Positions 37,074-45,992 of a DNA stretch of 64,000 bases are shown one piece after another. The translations under genes and the position numbers were made by a program. The notes under the pieces were generated by a model that was not told where the DNA came from, ran no database searches, and saw only the letters and a list, made by a program, of their open reading frames with translations. Origin of the DNA: Paenibacillus radicis (ex Xue et al. 2023) (GTDB lineage Bacteria; Bacillota; Bacilli; Paenibacillales; NBRC-103111); assembly GCF_024722015.1 (NCBI RefSeq), contig NZ_JANQBD010000011.1, forward strand, positions 124,001 to 188,000. Reading direction: 5' to 3'. The stretch's first letter is position 1. Every line of letters begins with the position of its first letter.

Positions 37074-37945
37074 ATCTCCACCTCCCTGCGCTTCATCACA
37101 GCCACCTGGATGAGCGTAATGGAAGCCAGCACCAGGAAGAATACGACAGACTTGGCTGCTGCATACGTAAACAGGTTTTTCGTGAATGCATCCAAATAAA
37201 TATGAAAGGCAAGCGATTCCGTTGTCCCGAATGGTCCGCCTTTGGTCAAAGCGAAATTAAGATCGAATCCTTTAAACCCGCTGGAAATAGCGAGAAACAG
37301 ATTGATAGTCATCGCAGGACGAATCAACGGCAGAACGACATGCCAAAACCTTTTAATACGCCCGGCTCCATCAATCTCCGCAGCCTCCAGCATATCTTTG
37401 GGAACACCTTGAAGGGCGGCCAAATAGATCACCATAAAATATCCGGCGGAATGCCATACCGTAACGAGAACGAGCGACCAGAAGGCTTGTTCGGGCAAGC
37501 TGAGCCAGTTTTTTTGGAACAGCAGCCAGCCTGTTGATTTTCCGATCTCACCAAACAGTCGCACGATGATAAACTGCCAAATAAAACCGATAATGACCGA
37601 ACCGATCACGTATGGCAAGAAAAATATGGTACGGAGCATATTTCGGGTTTTGAGCGACATGTTCAGCACCAGTGCCAGAAAAAGCCCGCACACATTCAAG
37701 CATATTGTCGTCGCCAATACATACTTAAAGGTAAAATAAAAAGATTTAAAAAAACCGCTGTCCTGTACGATTTTTTGATAATTTCCCCATCCGGCCCAAC
37801 GGATATCGTTGCTGATTCCATTCCAATCCTGAAACGAATACATGATCGCCCGCAGGAACGGAACCAGAATAATCACTGCGAAAAAAAGGATTGCCGGAGC
37901 CACAAAAGCTGAATATATGAACAATTGTCGAGTTTTCATTTTCAT
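37070..37945 (-). CDS. Carbohydrate ABC transporter permease, MalF/UgpA type (CUT1)
   Basis: A 291-residue permease with six helices and coupling loop PKDMLEAAEIDGAGRIKRFW. FAISSGFK-like LFLAISSGFKGFDLNFALTKGGP is a typical MalF-family periplasmic segment. A GGGAG site precedes the ATG. It is in one unit with the binding protein upstream (96-nt gap) and the MalG-type permease downstream. Confidence 0.95.
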   Translation of the reverse strand: MKMKTRQLFIYSAFVAPAILFFAVIILVPFLRAIMYSFQDWNGISNDIRWAGWGNYQKIVQDSGFFKSFYFTFKYVLATTICLNVCGLFLALVLNMSLKTRNMLRTIFFLPYVIGSVIIGFIWQFIIVRLFGEIGKSTGWLLFQKNWLSLPEQAFWSLVLVTVWHSAGYFMVIYLAALQGVPKDMLEAAEIDGAGRIKRFWHVVLPLIRPAMTINLFLAISSGFKGFDLNFALTKGGPFGTTESLAFHIYLDAFTKNLFTYAAAKSVVFFLVLASITLIQVAVMKRREVEM

Positions 37946-38040
37946 TATGGGCTTCTCCCTTTCCTTTCATGGTGTAGGTTGATAAACACGGTGCACAGTC
38001 TCGTTTTGAAAGCCATGCACCACGTCATCTTCAGGAAAGG

Positions 38041-39354
38041 TTATTTTTTCACTCGGTCCGTCCAGATTTTTTGAACTTCAGTCAAGGCCTGCTCTTTGTT
38101 TAACTGACCGCCCACATAAGCTTGCAGCGGCTTGGCAAACTCTTGATTGGAGCCGGATGGCCACAACGTATGGGCCCATGGGATCGTTTGATTTTTCTCA
38201 ACATATCCGCTCAAATCCTGAGCGAGCGGTCCAAGGTCTGGAGACGTTTTCAAATCTGTAAATGCGGGAATGAGCTTGAAGGAATCAACCAAATATTTTT
38301 GTCCATTCGTATGGAGCCAAGTCAGGAATTTTTTAGCCTCATCCAGATTCTTGGAATTTTTGTTCAGCACGTAATATCCCGGTACGCCTACAGGTAATTT
38401 CGTGTCAGAAGCATTGTCATTGAGTGGAATAGCGAACATACCGATTTTGAGGTTCGGGTTGATCTTTACAATCGAATCAATCGTCCAGACACCTTGCTGC
38501 ATCATGGCTGTTTTACCGGTGGAAAATTCCGATACCTGATTATCGTAGCTAATACCGACCGATTCTGCGCCTTTGCCGTATTTGACCGTCATATCCAGTA
38601 CATCGAAAAATCCATTCATGTTAGCTACATTGTTGACTTTAGCTTCGCCTTTGTTGATTTTTTGAATCATTCCTATAGGATCCTTCTCATAGGCGTAAGG
38701 CAGATTGAACAAGTGCTGGCCGAGTATCCACCATTCCTTATATCCTTCCGAGTAGGATAAAATGTTCGCAGCCTTCAGCTTCTCGTTCACCTGCTTCAGT
38801 TCGGCAAGCGTTGTCGGCACCTTATCGATGCCTGCTTTGGCAAACAAATCTTTATTGTAGATAAAGCCGTAGCCCTCAAAAGCAACAGGAAAGCCAAGCT
38901 TTTTGCCGTCTACCGTCATTCCCTCTACAGCCGAAGGCGATACCTTGGACATCCACGGTTCGTTCGACAAATCCGCTATTTTATCTGACCAATCCTTAAT
39001 ATCCGTAAACGCCTTGGACATAAAAATATCTGGAGCATCGCCTGAAGCGAATCGGGTTCTTACAATTGTATCGTAATCAGAGGTAGCCCCGCCTTCAATG
39101 ATGACATTCGGGTTTTGCGCCATGTAATCAGCGGACATCGCTTTAACCTTGTCAGTAATCTCGACTTTAAACTGCAGCAGCTTGAGCGTCACCTTTTGCC
39201 CGTTTGCGCCGCCTGTTGCAGGTTGTGTGCTCGTTCCGGAGTTGGAACCTGTTTTAGACCCTGAATTACTTGGCGGCTCATCTCCACCAGCGCAACCGAC
39301 GAGCGAAGTCAAAAGCAGTGCTGCAACGGTCAGCATGGAAAACTTCTTTTTCAT
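38041..39354 (-). CDS. Sugar ABC transporter substrate-binding lipoprotein (family 1)
   Basis: A 437-residue lipoprotein (lipobox TSLVGC, lipid Cys 21) followed by a Ser/Thr/Gly-rich linker (about 25-47) and a family-1 solute-binding fold. SGDAPDIFMSKA, AFEGYGFIYNKDLFAKAGID and GKTAMMQQGVWTID are standard landmarks. It delivers an oligosaccharide to the two permeases encoded downstream. The upstream kinase/regulator pair is the expected sensor. Ligand unknown. Confidence 0.95.
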   Translation of the reverse strand: MKKKFSMLTVAALLLTSLVGCAGGDEPPSNSGSKTGSNSGTSTQPATGGANGQKVTLKLLQFKVEITDKVKAMSADYMAQNPNVIIEGGATSDYDTIVRTRFASGDAPDIFMSKAFTDIKDWSDKIADLSNEPWMSKVSPSAVEGMTVDGKKLGFPVAFEGYGFIYNKDLFAKAGIDKVPTTLAELKQVNEKLKAANILSYSEGYKEWWILGQHLFNLPYAYEKDPIGMIQKINKGEAKVNNVANMNGFFDVLDMTVKYGKGAESVGISYDNQVSEFSTGKTAMMQQGVWTIDSIVKINPNLKIGMFAIPLNDNASDTKLPVGVPGYYVLNKNSKNLDEAKKFLTWLHTNGQKYLVDSFKLIPAFTDLKTSPDLGPLAQDLSGYVEKNQTIPWAHTLWPSGSNQEFAKPLQAYVGGQLNKEQALTEVQKIWTDRVKK

Positions 39355-39457
39355 AAATCCTCATTCCCCTTATAGTCAATTTTTGGTTCCCTTCACCAAT
39401 TAGTCTATAAGTTTGTCTTAAGGAACGGTAGAGATTATTTTCGCCAAAAAAAGGAAT

Positions 39458-41026
39458 CTATGAATCTCGCCGCTGCTTCCGGTACTGCAGGGGAGAAACC
39501 CCGGTTTGCTTTTTGAACACCTTGCTGAAATAATTATCATCGGTATAGCCCAGAGAACCAGCCATCGTCGATACTGGCATATCCGTATGGAGAAGGAGCG
39601 ACTTCGCTTTTTCCATCCGCAACTCCGTCAAATACGTCATGAGCGTGGTGTTGTACAGCTCCTTAAACTTTTTGGCGATGTATTGCGGGCTGAAGCGAAA
39701 TCGTTCAGACAGCATCGACAAGGAAAGCTCCTCTTGAAAATGGCGATGTATATAATCGTAAATCGCTTGAATGCCACGGTTGCCGGCATTCCCGTTTCCT
39801 TCCTCCTCGATCAGCATCCAAAACATTTGGACCAGCTGCTTTTCCCACTCGTCCAAATCACTTATCCATTGCGGCATAAAAGCGTCAACCTCTTCGTTGT
39901 CCGATTTGTGCAGACGTCCTGCCTGCTCCAACAATAAGTTGGCTTCCATCGTGTAAGACTGCAGCTCCTTCAAGCTAAGCTCACCCCGTTCCCGCAGTGC
40001 TTGTGTAAAAGAGCGGATGATGTCCGCAACGTAGGCTTTATTTTCGTTTTTCAAAGCGGATTGCAGCAAGATTTGCTGTGCTGTCAACCGGGGAGCTTCC
40101 TTTCCTGACACCACCCGACTGCCAGGATTCAGCAGATTGCATTTCAGCAGCGCTGTACGGGCCGCGCCGACCGCAGAAGGAAGTGTTTCCACGGATGCTT
40201 CCGTATCGCATAAGCCAATAAGCACCTCGAGCCCCAACGTGTTTCGCCAGGCTTCCTTAATTTTGTCCATACAGCGCCTGTGCTCGCCCGAAGTCAGCCT
40301 AATGCTCCCCTCTGCTGCGGTTATCAGCAGCCATTGATACCCATCTAATCGGCACAAGTAGTGGGAATTATACAGCTTTAAGGTTTCATGGGTAATATTG
40401 TTGACCGCAAAGACGAAGAGCTCTCCATCTCCAAAAAACCTTCGTTCGATAAGTCCCATACGATTGCGGGGCAGCACCAATGCTACCCTCAACTGTTCCA
40501 TGGGCAAGCCGATTTTGAAGAACAAGCTCCGGATTCCTTCGTGCAGCGCGGTCTCGCCAATGAAATAGGAAGCCAATTTCTGCTCATCCAGCAGTGCGTC
40601 CGCCTTGCGTATGCGATATTCGGTTTCCCGGTTCTCACAAAGACTGCTTTCCTTCTGCTGCCATGCTGTAACCGCTCGTATGAGCGCATGCTCCAGATCA
40701 CTTTTGCTAAAAGGCTTCAGCAAATAATCCACACCGTTCGCCCGGATCGCCGCTTGCGTGTAGGAGAAAGCGTCATAACCGCTGACGACAATTACCTGGG
40801 TCGACCAGCCTTCCTCACGGAGCAGCCGCAACAGCTCTGTTCCTTCCATATTCGGCATACTCATATCGCAGAAAAGCACTGCCGGATTGTGCAGGCGGAT
40901 CAATTCTAGCGCCTGCTGCCCATCCTCTGCCGTCAAGCGTTCGGTAATGCCGAACTTATCCCAATCTATAGCTAATTCTATGCCCTCTCTTACATGCTCT
41001 TCATCATCGGCAATCAATACTTTCAT
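39458..41026 (-). CDS. Response regulator with AraC-type DNA-binding domain (YesN type) 2
   Basis: A 522-residue protein. The receiver has DDE at 7-9 and phosphoacceptor D54 in FCDMSMPN. There is a diverged central region, and a C-terminal AraC domain with LSMLSERFRFSPQYIAKKFK and VSTMAGSLGYTDDNYFSKVFK. The ATG lies 2 nt after the kinase stop, so the pair is co-translated. It should control the CUT1 importer downstream, whose gene begins 103 nt away. No obvious paired direct repeat was found in that gap. Confidence 0.94.
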   Translation of the reverse strand: MKVLIADDEEHVREGIELAIDWDKFGITERLTAEDGQQALELIRLHNPAVLFCDMSMPNMEGTELLRLLREEGWSTQVIVVSGYDAFSYTQAAIRANGVDYLLKPFSKSDLEHALIRAVTAWQQKESSLCENRETEYRIRKADALLDEQKLASYFIGETALHEGIRSLFFKIGLPMEQLRVALVLPRNRMGLIERRFFGDGELFVFAVNNITHETLKLYNSHYLCRLDGYQWLLITAAEGSIRLTSGEHRRCMDKIKEAWRNTLGLEVLIGLCDTEASVETLPSAVGAARTALLKCNLLNPGSRVVSGKEAPRLTAQQILLQSALKNENKAYVADIIRSFTQALRERGELSLKELQSYTMEANLLLEQAGRLHKSDNEEVDAFMPQWISDLDEWEKQLVQMFWMLIEEEGNGNAGNRGIQAIYDYIHRHFQEELSLSMLSERFRFSPQYIAKKFKELYNTTLMTYLTELRMEKAKSLLLHTDMPVSTMAGSLGYTDDNYFSKVFKKQTGVSPLQYRKQRRDS

Positions 41027-41028
41027 AT

Positions 41029-42795
41029 TTAATTCGCCTCCTTGTTTAGGCTGACAATGGGAATTTGGAGAGAGATCACTGTGGCTTCATAAGGTGCGCT
41101 TTGAATATCCCAATCGAATCCTGGATCGTAATGAAGACGCAGCCGTGTGAGCACATTGATCAAGCCGATCCCACCATCCTGACCGGTATGGAACTGGTGC
41201 TTGGCATACTCCTGCTTGATTCGTTGTACCATCAACGCGTTCATTCCCTTTCCGTTGTCCATCACACGGATACAAAGCTGCTGATCTGCCTCAATCCCGA
41301 TGTGTATGGTGCCGGATCCTCGTCCCTTTTCAAAGCCGTGGATAATACTGTTCTCCACCAAAGGTTGCAGGATCATCTTCGGCACATGCATGCTCATTGC
41401 ATCGGGTGAACAGGACAGCGTGTACGACAGCTTGTTTTTGAACCGTCCCATCTGCAGGGACAAGTAATGCTCGATGTGTTGGATCTCTTTTTGTAGCGGC
41501 ACGGTCTCCGTCTGCAAATCCATGCTGTAGCGCAGAATAGCTCCCAGCTCGGCAATTTTTTCGCTGACCTCTACCGAACCTTGGCGAAGAGCGAGAGTGC
41601 CGATGGACTGAAACGTATTATATAAAAAATGCGGATTGATCTGGGCCTGCAGCATTTTCAAACGGGCGGTGGATAGTTCCAGCCGATTCCGGTACTCCCG
41701 ATTCATCAAGTCATCCAAATTCAGTACCATTGATTGAAAACGATGCTCCAGCACACCCAACTCATCCATACGTCCGGTTGAAGGCCCTATCTCAAAGTTT
41801 CCGGTTTCCACACGGGCAATGCTACGAAGAAGCCTTTTTACAGGAGCAATGGTGAAATAGGACAAAATCGCGGCCAGTACGAGCACAAAGACCACAGCAA
41901 TGAACTGAATGATTAATGAACGGCTTAGTGTCTGGACAGCAGATTCATTCACAACTGTAAGCGGGACGAATTTAACTATGGTGAGAGGCAAATCCAGATA
42001 GTGGTCTCTCACATAAATATAAATCCCGCTGCTGCCTTTCCACTTCCCGCTGATCGAGCCCCTATCCCCAGGAAGCTCCGGCATTAGACCTTCACCAGCT
42101 CGTTCAGCAGGTACATCAGCCGAGGAATATAGAAGTTTCATGTCTTTTTGCATATACAAAAAGACATGTTCGCCTTGATGATGCGCAGGAATGGTTAAAG
42201 GTCGAAGCCTCTTCTCAATCTCACTGAGCCCGGCATAAATCGATACCATTCCCAGCACCTCGGAATGGGGATAATCGACAATCGGTTTATGAAAGGCAAG
42301 CGATAGCTCACCTCCGATCTTGTTCACTTCATACCATCTGGCATAATCCATAACCTCACTCTCATTTTGAGGTATCGCTGTACTGGGAAGTACCATATTG
42401 ACTCCAACCCGGGCAATATCCGCGTTCACGATCGTTTCCCCGGTCAAAGCGCTCACGTATCGTACTGCGCGAAATTCGGGACGGCTGTTGTAAATGTTAA
42501 CCAGCTGACTGCTTGTAGCCATCACATGGGCAGGAACAATTTCCCGCGATCTCAAATACCGCATTAGCGTCTGATCATAGTAAAAGGAAAGCGATATATG
42601 ATTCAAATCATTCAAATACTGCTTGATATTGTCCATTCCGCTATCCATCGTGCTCTGATTAAGCTCGATCACCTGACGCTCCATGGATCGTGAGGTGGTC
42701 TTGTAAGAAATCATCGTAGACAGCGATAACGGGATGATTACTGAGATGAGCATACCGATCAAGAGTTTAGCAAACAAGCTCCTTTTTAGCCACAT
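41029..42795 (-). CDS. Membrane sensor histidine kinase (YesM type) 2
   Basis: 588 residues from the ATG at 42795, which has a CAGGGG site 7 nt upstream. Longer in-frame starts up to 42918 add a polar extension and have no site. Helix 1 is at about 6-28 (SLFAKLLIGMLISVIIPLS), then an extracellular sensor domain, helix 2 near 270-292, HAMP, and the kinase with QINPHFLYNTFQSIG, MILQPLVENSIIHG and GGIGLINVLTRL. It phosphorylates the regulator encoded next. Confidence 0.94.
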   Translation of the reverse strand: MWLKRSLFAKLLIGMLISVIIPLSLSTMISYKTTSRSMERQVIELNQSTMDSGMDNIKQYLNDLNHISLSFYYDQTLMRYLRSREIVPAHVMATSSQLVNIYNSRPEFRAVRYVSALTGETIVNADIARVGVNMVLPSTAIPQNESEVMDYARWYEVNKIGGELSLAFHKPIVDYPHSEVLGMVSIYAGLSEIEKRLRPLTIPAHHQGEHVFLYMQKDMKLLYSSADVPAERAGEGLMPELPGDRGSISGKWKGSSGIYIYVRDHYLDLPLTIVKFVPLTVVNESAVQTLSRSLIIQFIAVVFVLVLAAILSYFTIAPVKRLLRSIARVETGNFEIGPSTGRMDELGVLEHRFQSMVLNLDDLMNREYRNRLELSTARLKMLQAQINPHFLYNTFQSIGTLALRQGSVEVSEKIAELGAILRYSMDLQTETVPLQKEIQHIEHYLSLQMGRFKNKLSYTLSCSPDAMSMHVPKMILQPLVENSIIHGFEKGRGSGTIHIGIEADQQLCIRVMDNGKGMNALMVQRIKQEYAKHQFHTGQDGGIGLINVLTRLRLHYDPGFDWDIQSAPYEATVISLQIPIVSLNKEAN

Positions 42796-43100
42796 GTAAA
42801 ATCGCCCCTGTTCATGATTGCTTTCCATTCCATGACTCCATACTGTGAATGTCTGCTTATTCATATTAACATAATTTATGAAAGCGGATACATACCTCTT
42901 TTTCCTAGATATCAACAATCCTGTTCCAATTAATCAAATTGCACGAAAATAAATTAAAGTAATCCAATGTGAATTTAATAATTTGAATAGAATGGTCTTT
43001 ATGATCTTATTATTCCAAGAAGTCGCTATCGGCCTATTGATGACTCTTTATCGGAATTGGTTGGCGACGTTTATTTAGCAAGGGGCTTTGGAAAAAATGA

Positions 43101-43151
43101 TTGACACAAACGCCACTTTTAAATAACATCTGTTACATAACGTATGTTATT
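43101..43151 (+). promoter_or_regulatory. Promoter with overlapping palindrome, TetR-kinase operon
   Basis: TTGACA (43101-43106), 17 nt and TAACAT (43124-43129) form a promoter for the TetR gene at 43169. The -10 lies in the left arm of a palindrome: AATAACAT (43122-43129) and ATGTTATT (43144-43151), with a further inner ACATA-ACG-TATGT. This is the typical placement of a TetR self-operator. The rest of 42796-43100 shows no recognisable feature. Confidence 0.65.
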
Positions 43152-43168
43152 ATTAAGGAGTTGAAGCA

Positions 43169-43744
43169 ATGCCCCCAACAGCAGTTATCACGGAAGAGAA
43201 GATTTTAAAGGCAGCATTTGAAATTGTCCGGGTGCAAGGGTTAGAGTACTTGACTGCCCGAAACATCGCACAAAAACTCAATTGCTCGACTCAACCTGTG
43301 TATCGAATCTACGATAATATGGATGAAGTTAAAGATCGTGTGTATGGAATGGCTGTAAGTCTTATGCGGGATCAAATATTCAGCCATCAGGATGACCAAA
43401 ACTCGCCAGCGTTGAATATGGCGATCGGTTTTTTGCATTTTGCGAAGCAAGAGCGATATATTTTTCAGTTCGTGTATTTATCTGGATACAAAAGTTTTGA
43501 TTTAAGTCACGAAGTGTTTATGGGAGACACGTTAAGTATGAAATCAATGCTTCATAGCGAGCGATTTCGAGCTATTGATGAGAAAAAGCAAAAAAATATT
43601 TTTATCAAAATTTCGATCTATCTCACTGGTATTGGCACAATGATCAATTCAGGCACGCTAAAGATGGATTTCCATGAAACTATAGAGATGGTTAGAGAAA
43701 TGTACGAGGCATTATTGTCCTATGAAGGGAGACCACAATCATGA
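43169..43744 (+). CDS. TetR-family transcriptional regulator
   Basis: A 191-residue protein. The N-terminal helix-turn-helix (LTARNIAQKLNCSTQPVYRIYDN, about 28-50) fits TetR, though QPVYRIYDNM replaces the usual YYYF/YHHF end of the recognition region. The C-terminal ligand domain is unremarkable. It starts at ATG behind AAGGAG and overlaps the next gene by 4 nt (ATGA). It is expected to repress its own operon through the palindrome at 43122-43151. Confidence 0.88.
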   Translation: MPPTAVITEEKILKAAFEIVRVQGLEYLTARNIAQKLNCSTQPVYRIYDNMDEVKDRVYGMAVSLMRDQIFSHQDDQNSPALNMAIGFLHFAKQERYIFQFVYLSGYKSFDLSHEVFMGDTLSMKSMLHSERFRAIDEKKQKNIFIKISIYLTGIGTMINSGTLKMDFHETIEMVREMYEALLSYEGRPQS

Positions 43745-44580
43745 CGCAAATGGTCGGAAAAAAAGTAGGCGAAGGCGGTTGCTCGGAAGTATTCCAATGG
43801 GGCGGGAATCAACAAATCGTGAAAGTAGCGAAGGGCAACACGAATGTGGATGCAGTGAAAAGAGAATTTTCCAATAACATGCTCGTTTGGGAGAACGGAT
43901 TGCCTGCGGCCCGTCCCTATGAATTACTGGAAGTCGATGGCCGTCCCTCGATTGTCATGGAAAGAATTCACGGGGAATCGTTGATGGAGCATTTCTTCCG
44001 TTACCTTATGCAGCCTCCTTCCGAAAAAAGTCAATATGGCGATAGTAGTGAATTTTTAAAAATCACTGCAAGATTATTGAACGAAACGCATCGTTTTGGC
44101 AACCTTCCATTGCCTTCTCAAAGAGAAATGATGATATACTCCATTCGCTCGGCAGGCTATTTAACCGCATCCGAGAAAGAACGGGTGATCCGTCATCTGG
44201 AACAATTGCCTATCAAAAAGCAAGTCTGCCATGGAGACCCTAATCCGGGAAACATCATGATTCGTGAGAACAAAGCTTTGTTCATCGATTGGATGAACGC
44301 TTCGATAGGCAACCCCGAGGCTGATTTGGCCGAATATGTCATTATGATCCGTTATGCCATCTTGCCACCCCACGCTCCGAGCAGCGCGGTTTCCAACTTC
44401 GATTCCCTGAGAGCGCATATCATTCAAATATTTTGCGATGAGTATCGCCGTTTGTCGGGCAATTCTCTGGATGAAGTTGAAAACTGGATCATGCCTGTTG
44501 CGGCGCGTAAACTATGTGCGGATGCTATCAGCGAGGAAGAAAAAATGTTGCTTCTCGCCGAGATTAGGTCAAGACTTTAA
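43741..44580 (+). CDS. Aminoglycoside-phosphotransferase-fold kinase
   Basis: A 279-residue APH-fold kinase. It has a Gly-rich loop GEGGCSEVF (10-18), ATP-contact K29, the catalytic HGDPNPGN (D166, N171) and the metal-binding IDW (D183). Enzymes of this fold phosphorylate aminoglycosides, macrolides, choline, homoserine or sugars, and sequence alone does not say which. Translational coupling to a TetR repressor is a common arrangement for inducible resistance or detoxification. That function is an inference; nothing nearby encodes an efflux pump. Confidence 0.88.
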   Translation: MTQMVGKKVGEGGCSEVFQWGGNQQIVKVAKGNTNVDAVKREFSNNMLVWENGLPAARPYELLEVDGRPSIVMERIHGESLMEHFFRYLMQPPSEKSQYGDSSEFLKITARLLNETHRFGNLPLPSQREMMIYSIRSAGYLTASEKERVIRHLEQLPIKKQVCHGDPNPGNIMIRENKALFIDWMNASIGNPEADLAEYVIMIRYAILPPHAPSSAVSNFDSLRAHIIQIFCDEYRRLSGNSLDEVENWIMPVAARKLCADAISEEEKMLLLAEIRSRL

Positions 44581-44806
44581 GGAGCGTAACTCCGCAGCGG
44601 GAAAACGTGGTTAGCTGATGCCATTGGTCTCCGAATTGCTTCCAAAAATCAGTCCCATAGTCTCTATGTCATACGTCTGATCAAAAAAATTTATCATCAA
44701 TGTCATGATATCTCCATGAGTCCCAAATGATCGCTTGCTGATATTAAAATAAACTCCCCGATCACCAATTTTTCTTGAAATTAGGAGAAACCTCTGTATT
44801 AAATTC

Positions 44807-44852
44807 AAAAAAACTATCACTAAGATCAATTGACCTTGGAGATAGTTTTTTT
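44807..44852. terminator. Bidirectional rho-independent terminator
   Basis: AAAAAAACTATC (44807-44818) and GATAGTTTTTTT (44841-44852) form a hairpin with a further TAAG/CTTG inner stem. Long A/T tracts at both sides let it work on either strand. It separates the rightward kinase gene (ends 44580) from the leftward dehydrogenase gene (ends 44884). Between 44581 and 44806 no convincing gene is visible. Confidence 0.8.
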
Positions 44853-44883
44853 CATCAAAATGGATAATTGTTGGACAGACTAA

Positions 44884-45960
44884 CTATATATCCCAATTAA
44901 GCTTTACTTCATTACCCGTTCTAGATGATTCATAAATCGCATCTAAAATTAAATTATTCGTAAAGCCTGTCAATGCCGAGCAAATGGGATCATACCCTTC
45001 ACGAATGCATTCTATGAAGTGACGGCACATCCGAAGTCGGTCTCCCTCATCATTGTCAGGAACGTGGAAATCCGTTTCCATAGGCCGATTGAATTTCTCG
45101 GTAAAAAACTTGCCATGAGTTTCTCTATAGCTTGCTCCTCCCTCCGTACCCAATAAATGAATATAAGGCTTGCTATCGGTTTCCATATGAGCAGCCCAAC
45201 TTACATCGAGTGATAGCGTGCTTCCATCCTCCATTTTGATCATGGCCGTGGCCAAATCCTCAACATCGAAGATTCCATCCCAGTTTGGTTTCCCCCATGT
45301 ACCGATCCCTTTTTTGTATGGGCCGAATTTTGCATAAGTTGAACCGTATACAGATACAGGCTTCGGATTGCCCATTAAATAAAGGGCCATATCCAGCATA
45401 TGCACACCAATATCAATTAACGGTCCGCCACCCGATTGGTCCATGCTTGTAAACCAAGTTCCCCAACCTGGGATACCTTTACGCCTCAGCCATCCTGCTT
45501 TGGCTGCATATATTCGACCAAGCTCACCTCTAGCTTGTTGCTCTTTAATTTGCATCGGTACGTACTGCCACCGCCGTTGGTGAGCTACCATCAATACTTT
45601 GTCGGATTTATTGCTTACCTCCAAAATTTGGCGTGAGCTGTCAGCATTAAGCCCCATTGGCTTTTCCAGCAGGACATGCTTGCCTGCCTCCAATGCTTGA
45701 ATAGCTAATGGTGCATGAAATTGATTCGGGACCGCAATAATAACCGCATCAACCTCAGAGCTATGAATGAGCTCATCCGGACTTTTGGCTATATGTGAAA
45801 TACCGTACTCAAGAGCGCGAACCTCGGCAAGCGGCATGTAAGCATCTGTAATAGTTGTTATAACACAGTCATCAGGCAGCTTCAGAAATTCCTTAATATG
45901 AACATTTCCAATATTGCCTGCTCCAATGACACCAAGTTTCAATTTATCTGCAGATCCCAT
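44884..45960 (-). CDS. Gfo/Idh/MocA-family oxidoreductase 1
   Basis: A 358-residue NAD(P)-dependent dehydrogenase. The Rossmann motif GVIGAGNIGNVH is at residues 10-21, the conserved EKPMGL (about 100-105, Lys catalytic) and GGGPLIDIGVHMLDM (with catalytic Asp/His about 20 residues into the C-terminal domain). The family oxidises sugars, inositols or glycosides at a secondary alcohol. It is the last gene of the importer operon, with a terminator 32 nt downstream. Together with the second dehydrogenase and the isomerase-fold protein it suggests keto-sugar chemistry. Confidence 0.93.
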   Translation of the reverse strand: MGSADKLKLGVIGAGNIGNVHIKEFLKLPDDCVITTITDAYMPLAEVRALEYGISHIAKSPDELIHSSEVDAVIIAVPNQFHAPLAIQALEAGKHVLLEKPMGLNADSSRQILEVSNKSDKVLMVAHQRRWQYVPMQIKEQQARGELGRIYAAKAGWLRRKGIPGWGTWFTSMDQSGGGPLIDIGVHMLDMALYLMGNPKPVSVYGSTYAKFGPYKKGIGTWGKPNWDGIFDVEDLATAMIKMEDGSTLSLDVSWAAHMETDSKPYIHLLGTEGGASYRETHGKFFTEKFNRPMETDFHVPDNDEGDRLRMCRHFIECIREGYDPICSALTGFTNNLILDAIYESSRTGNEVKLNWDI

Positions 45961-45992
45961 TCTCTGTCACTACTCCCTTTTGCTTTATTGTT

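Noticed and set aside
44611..44829. A 72-codon minus-strand frame between the kinase gene and the dehydrogenase gene
   Set aside because: No ribosome site, no family resemblance, and its 5' end lies inside the terminator hairpin at 44807-44852.
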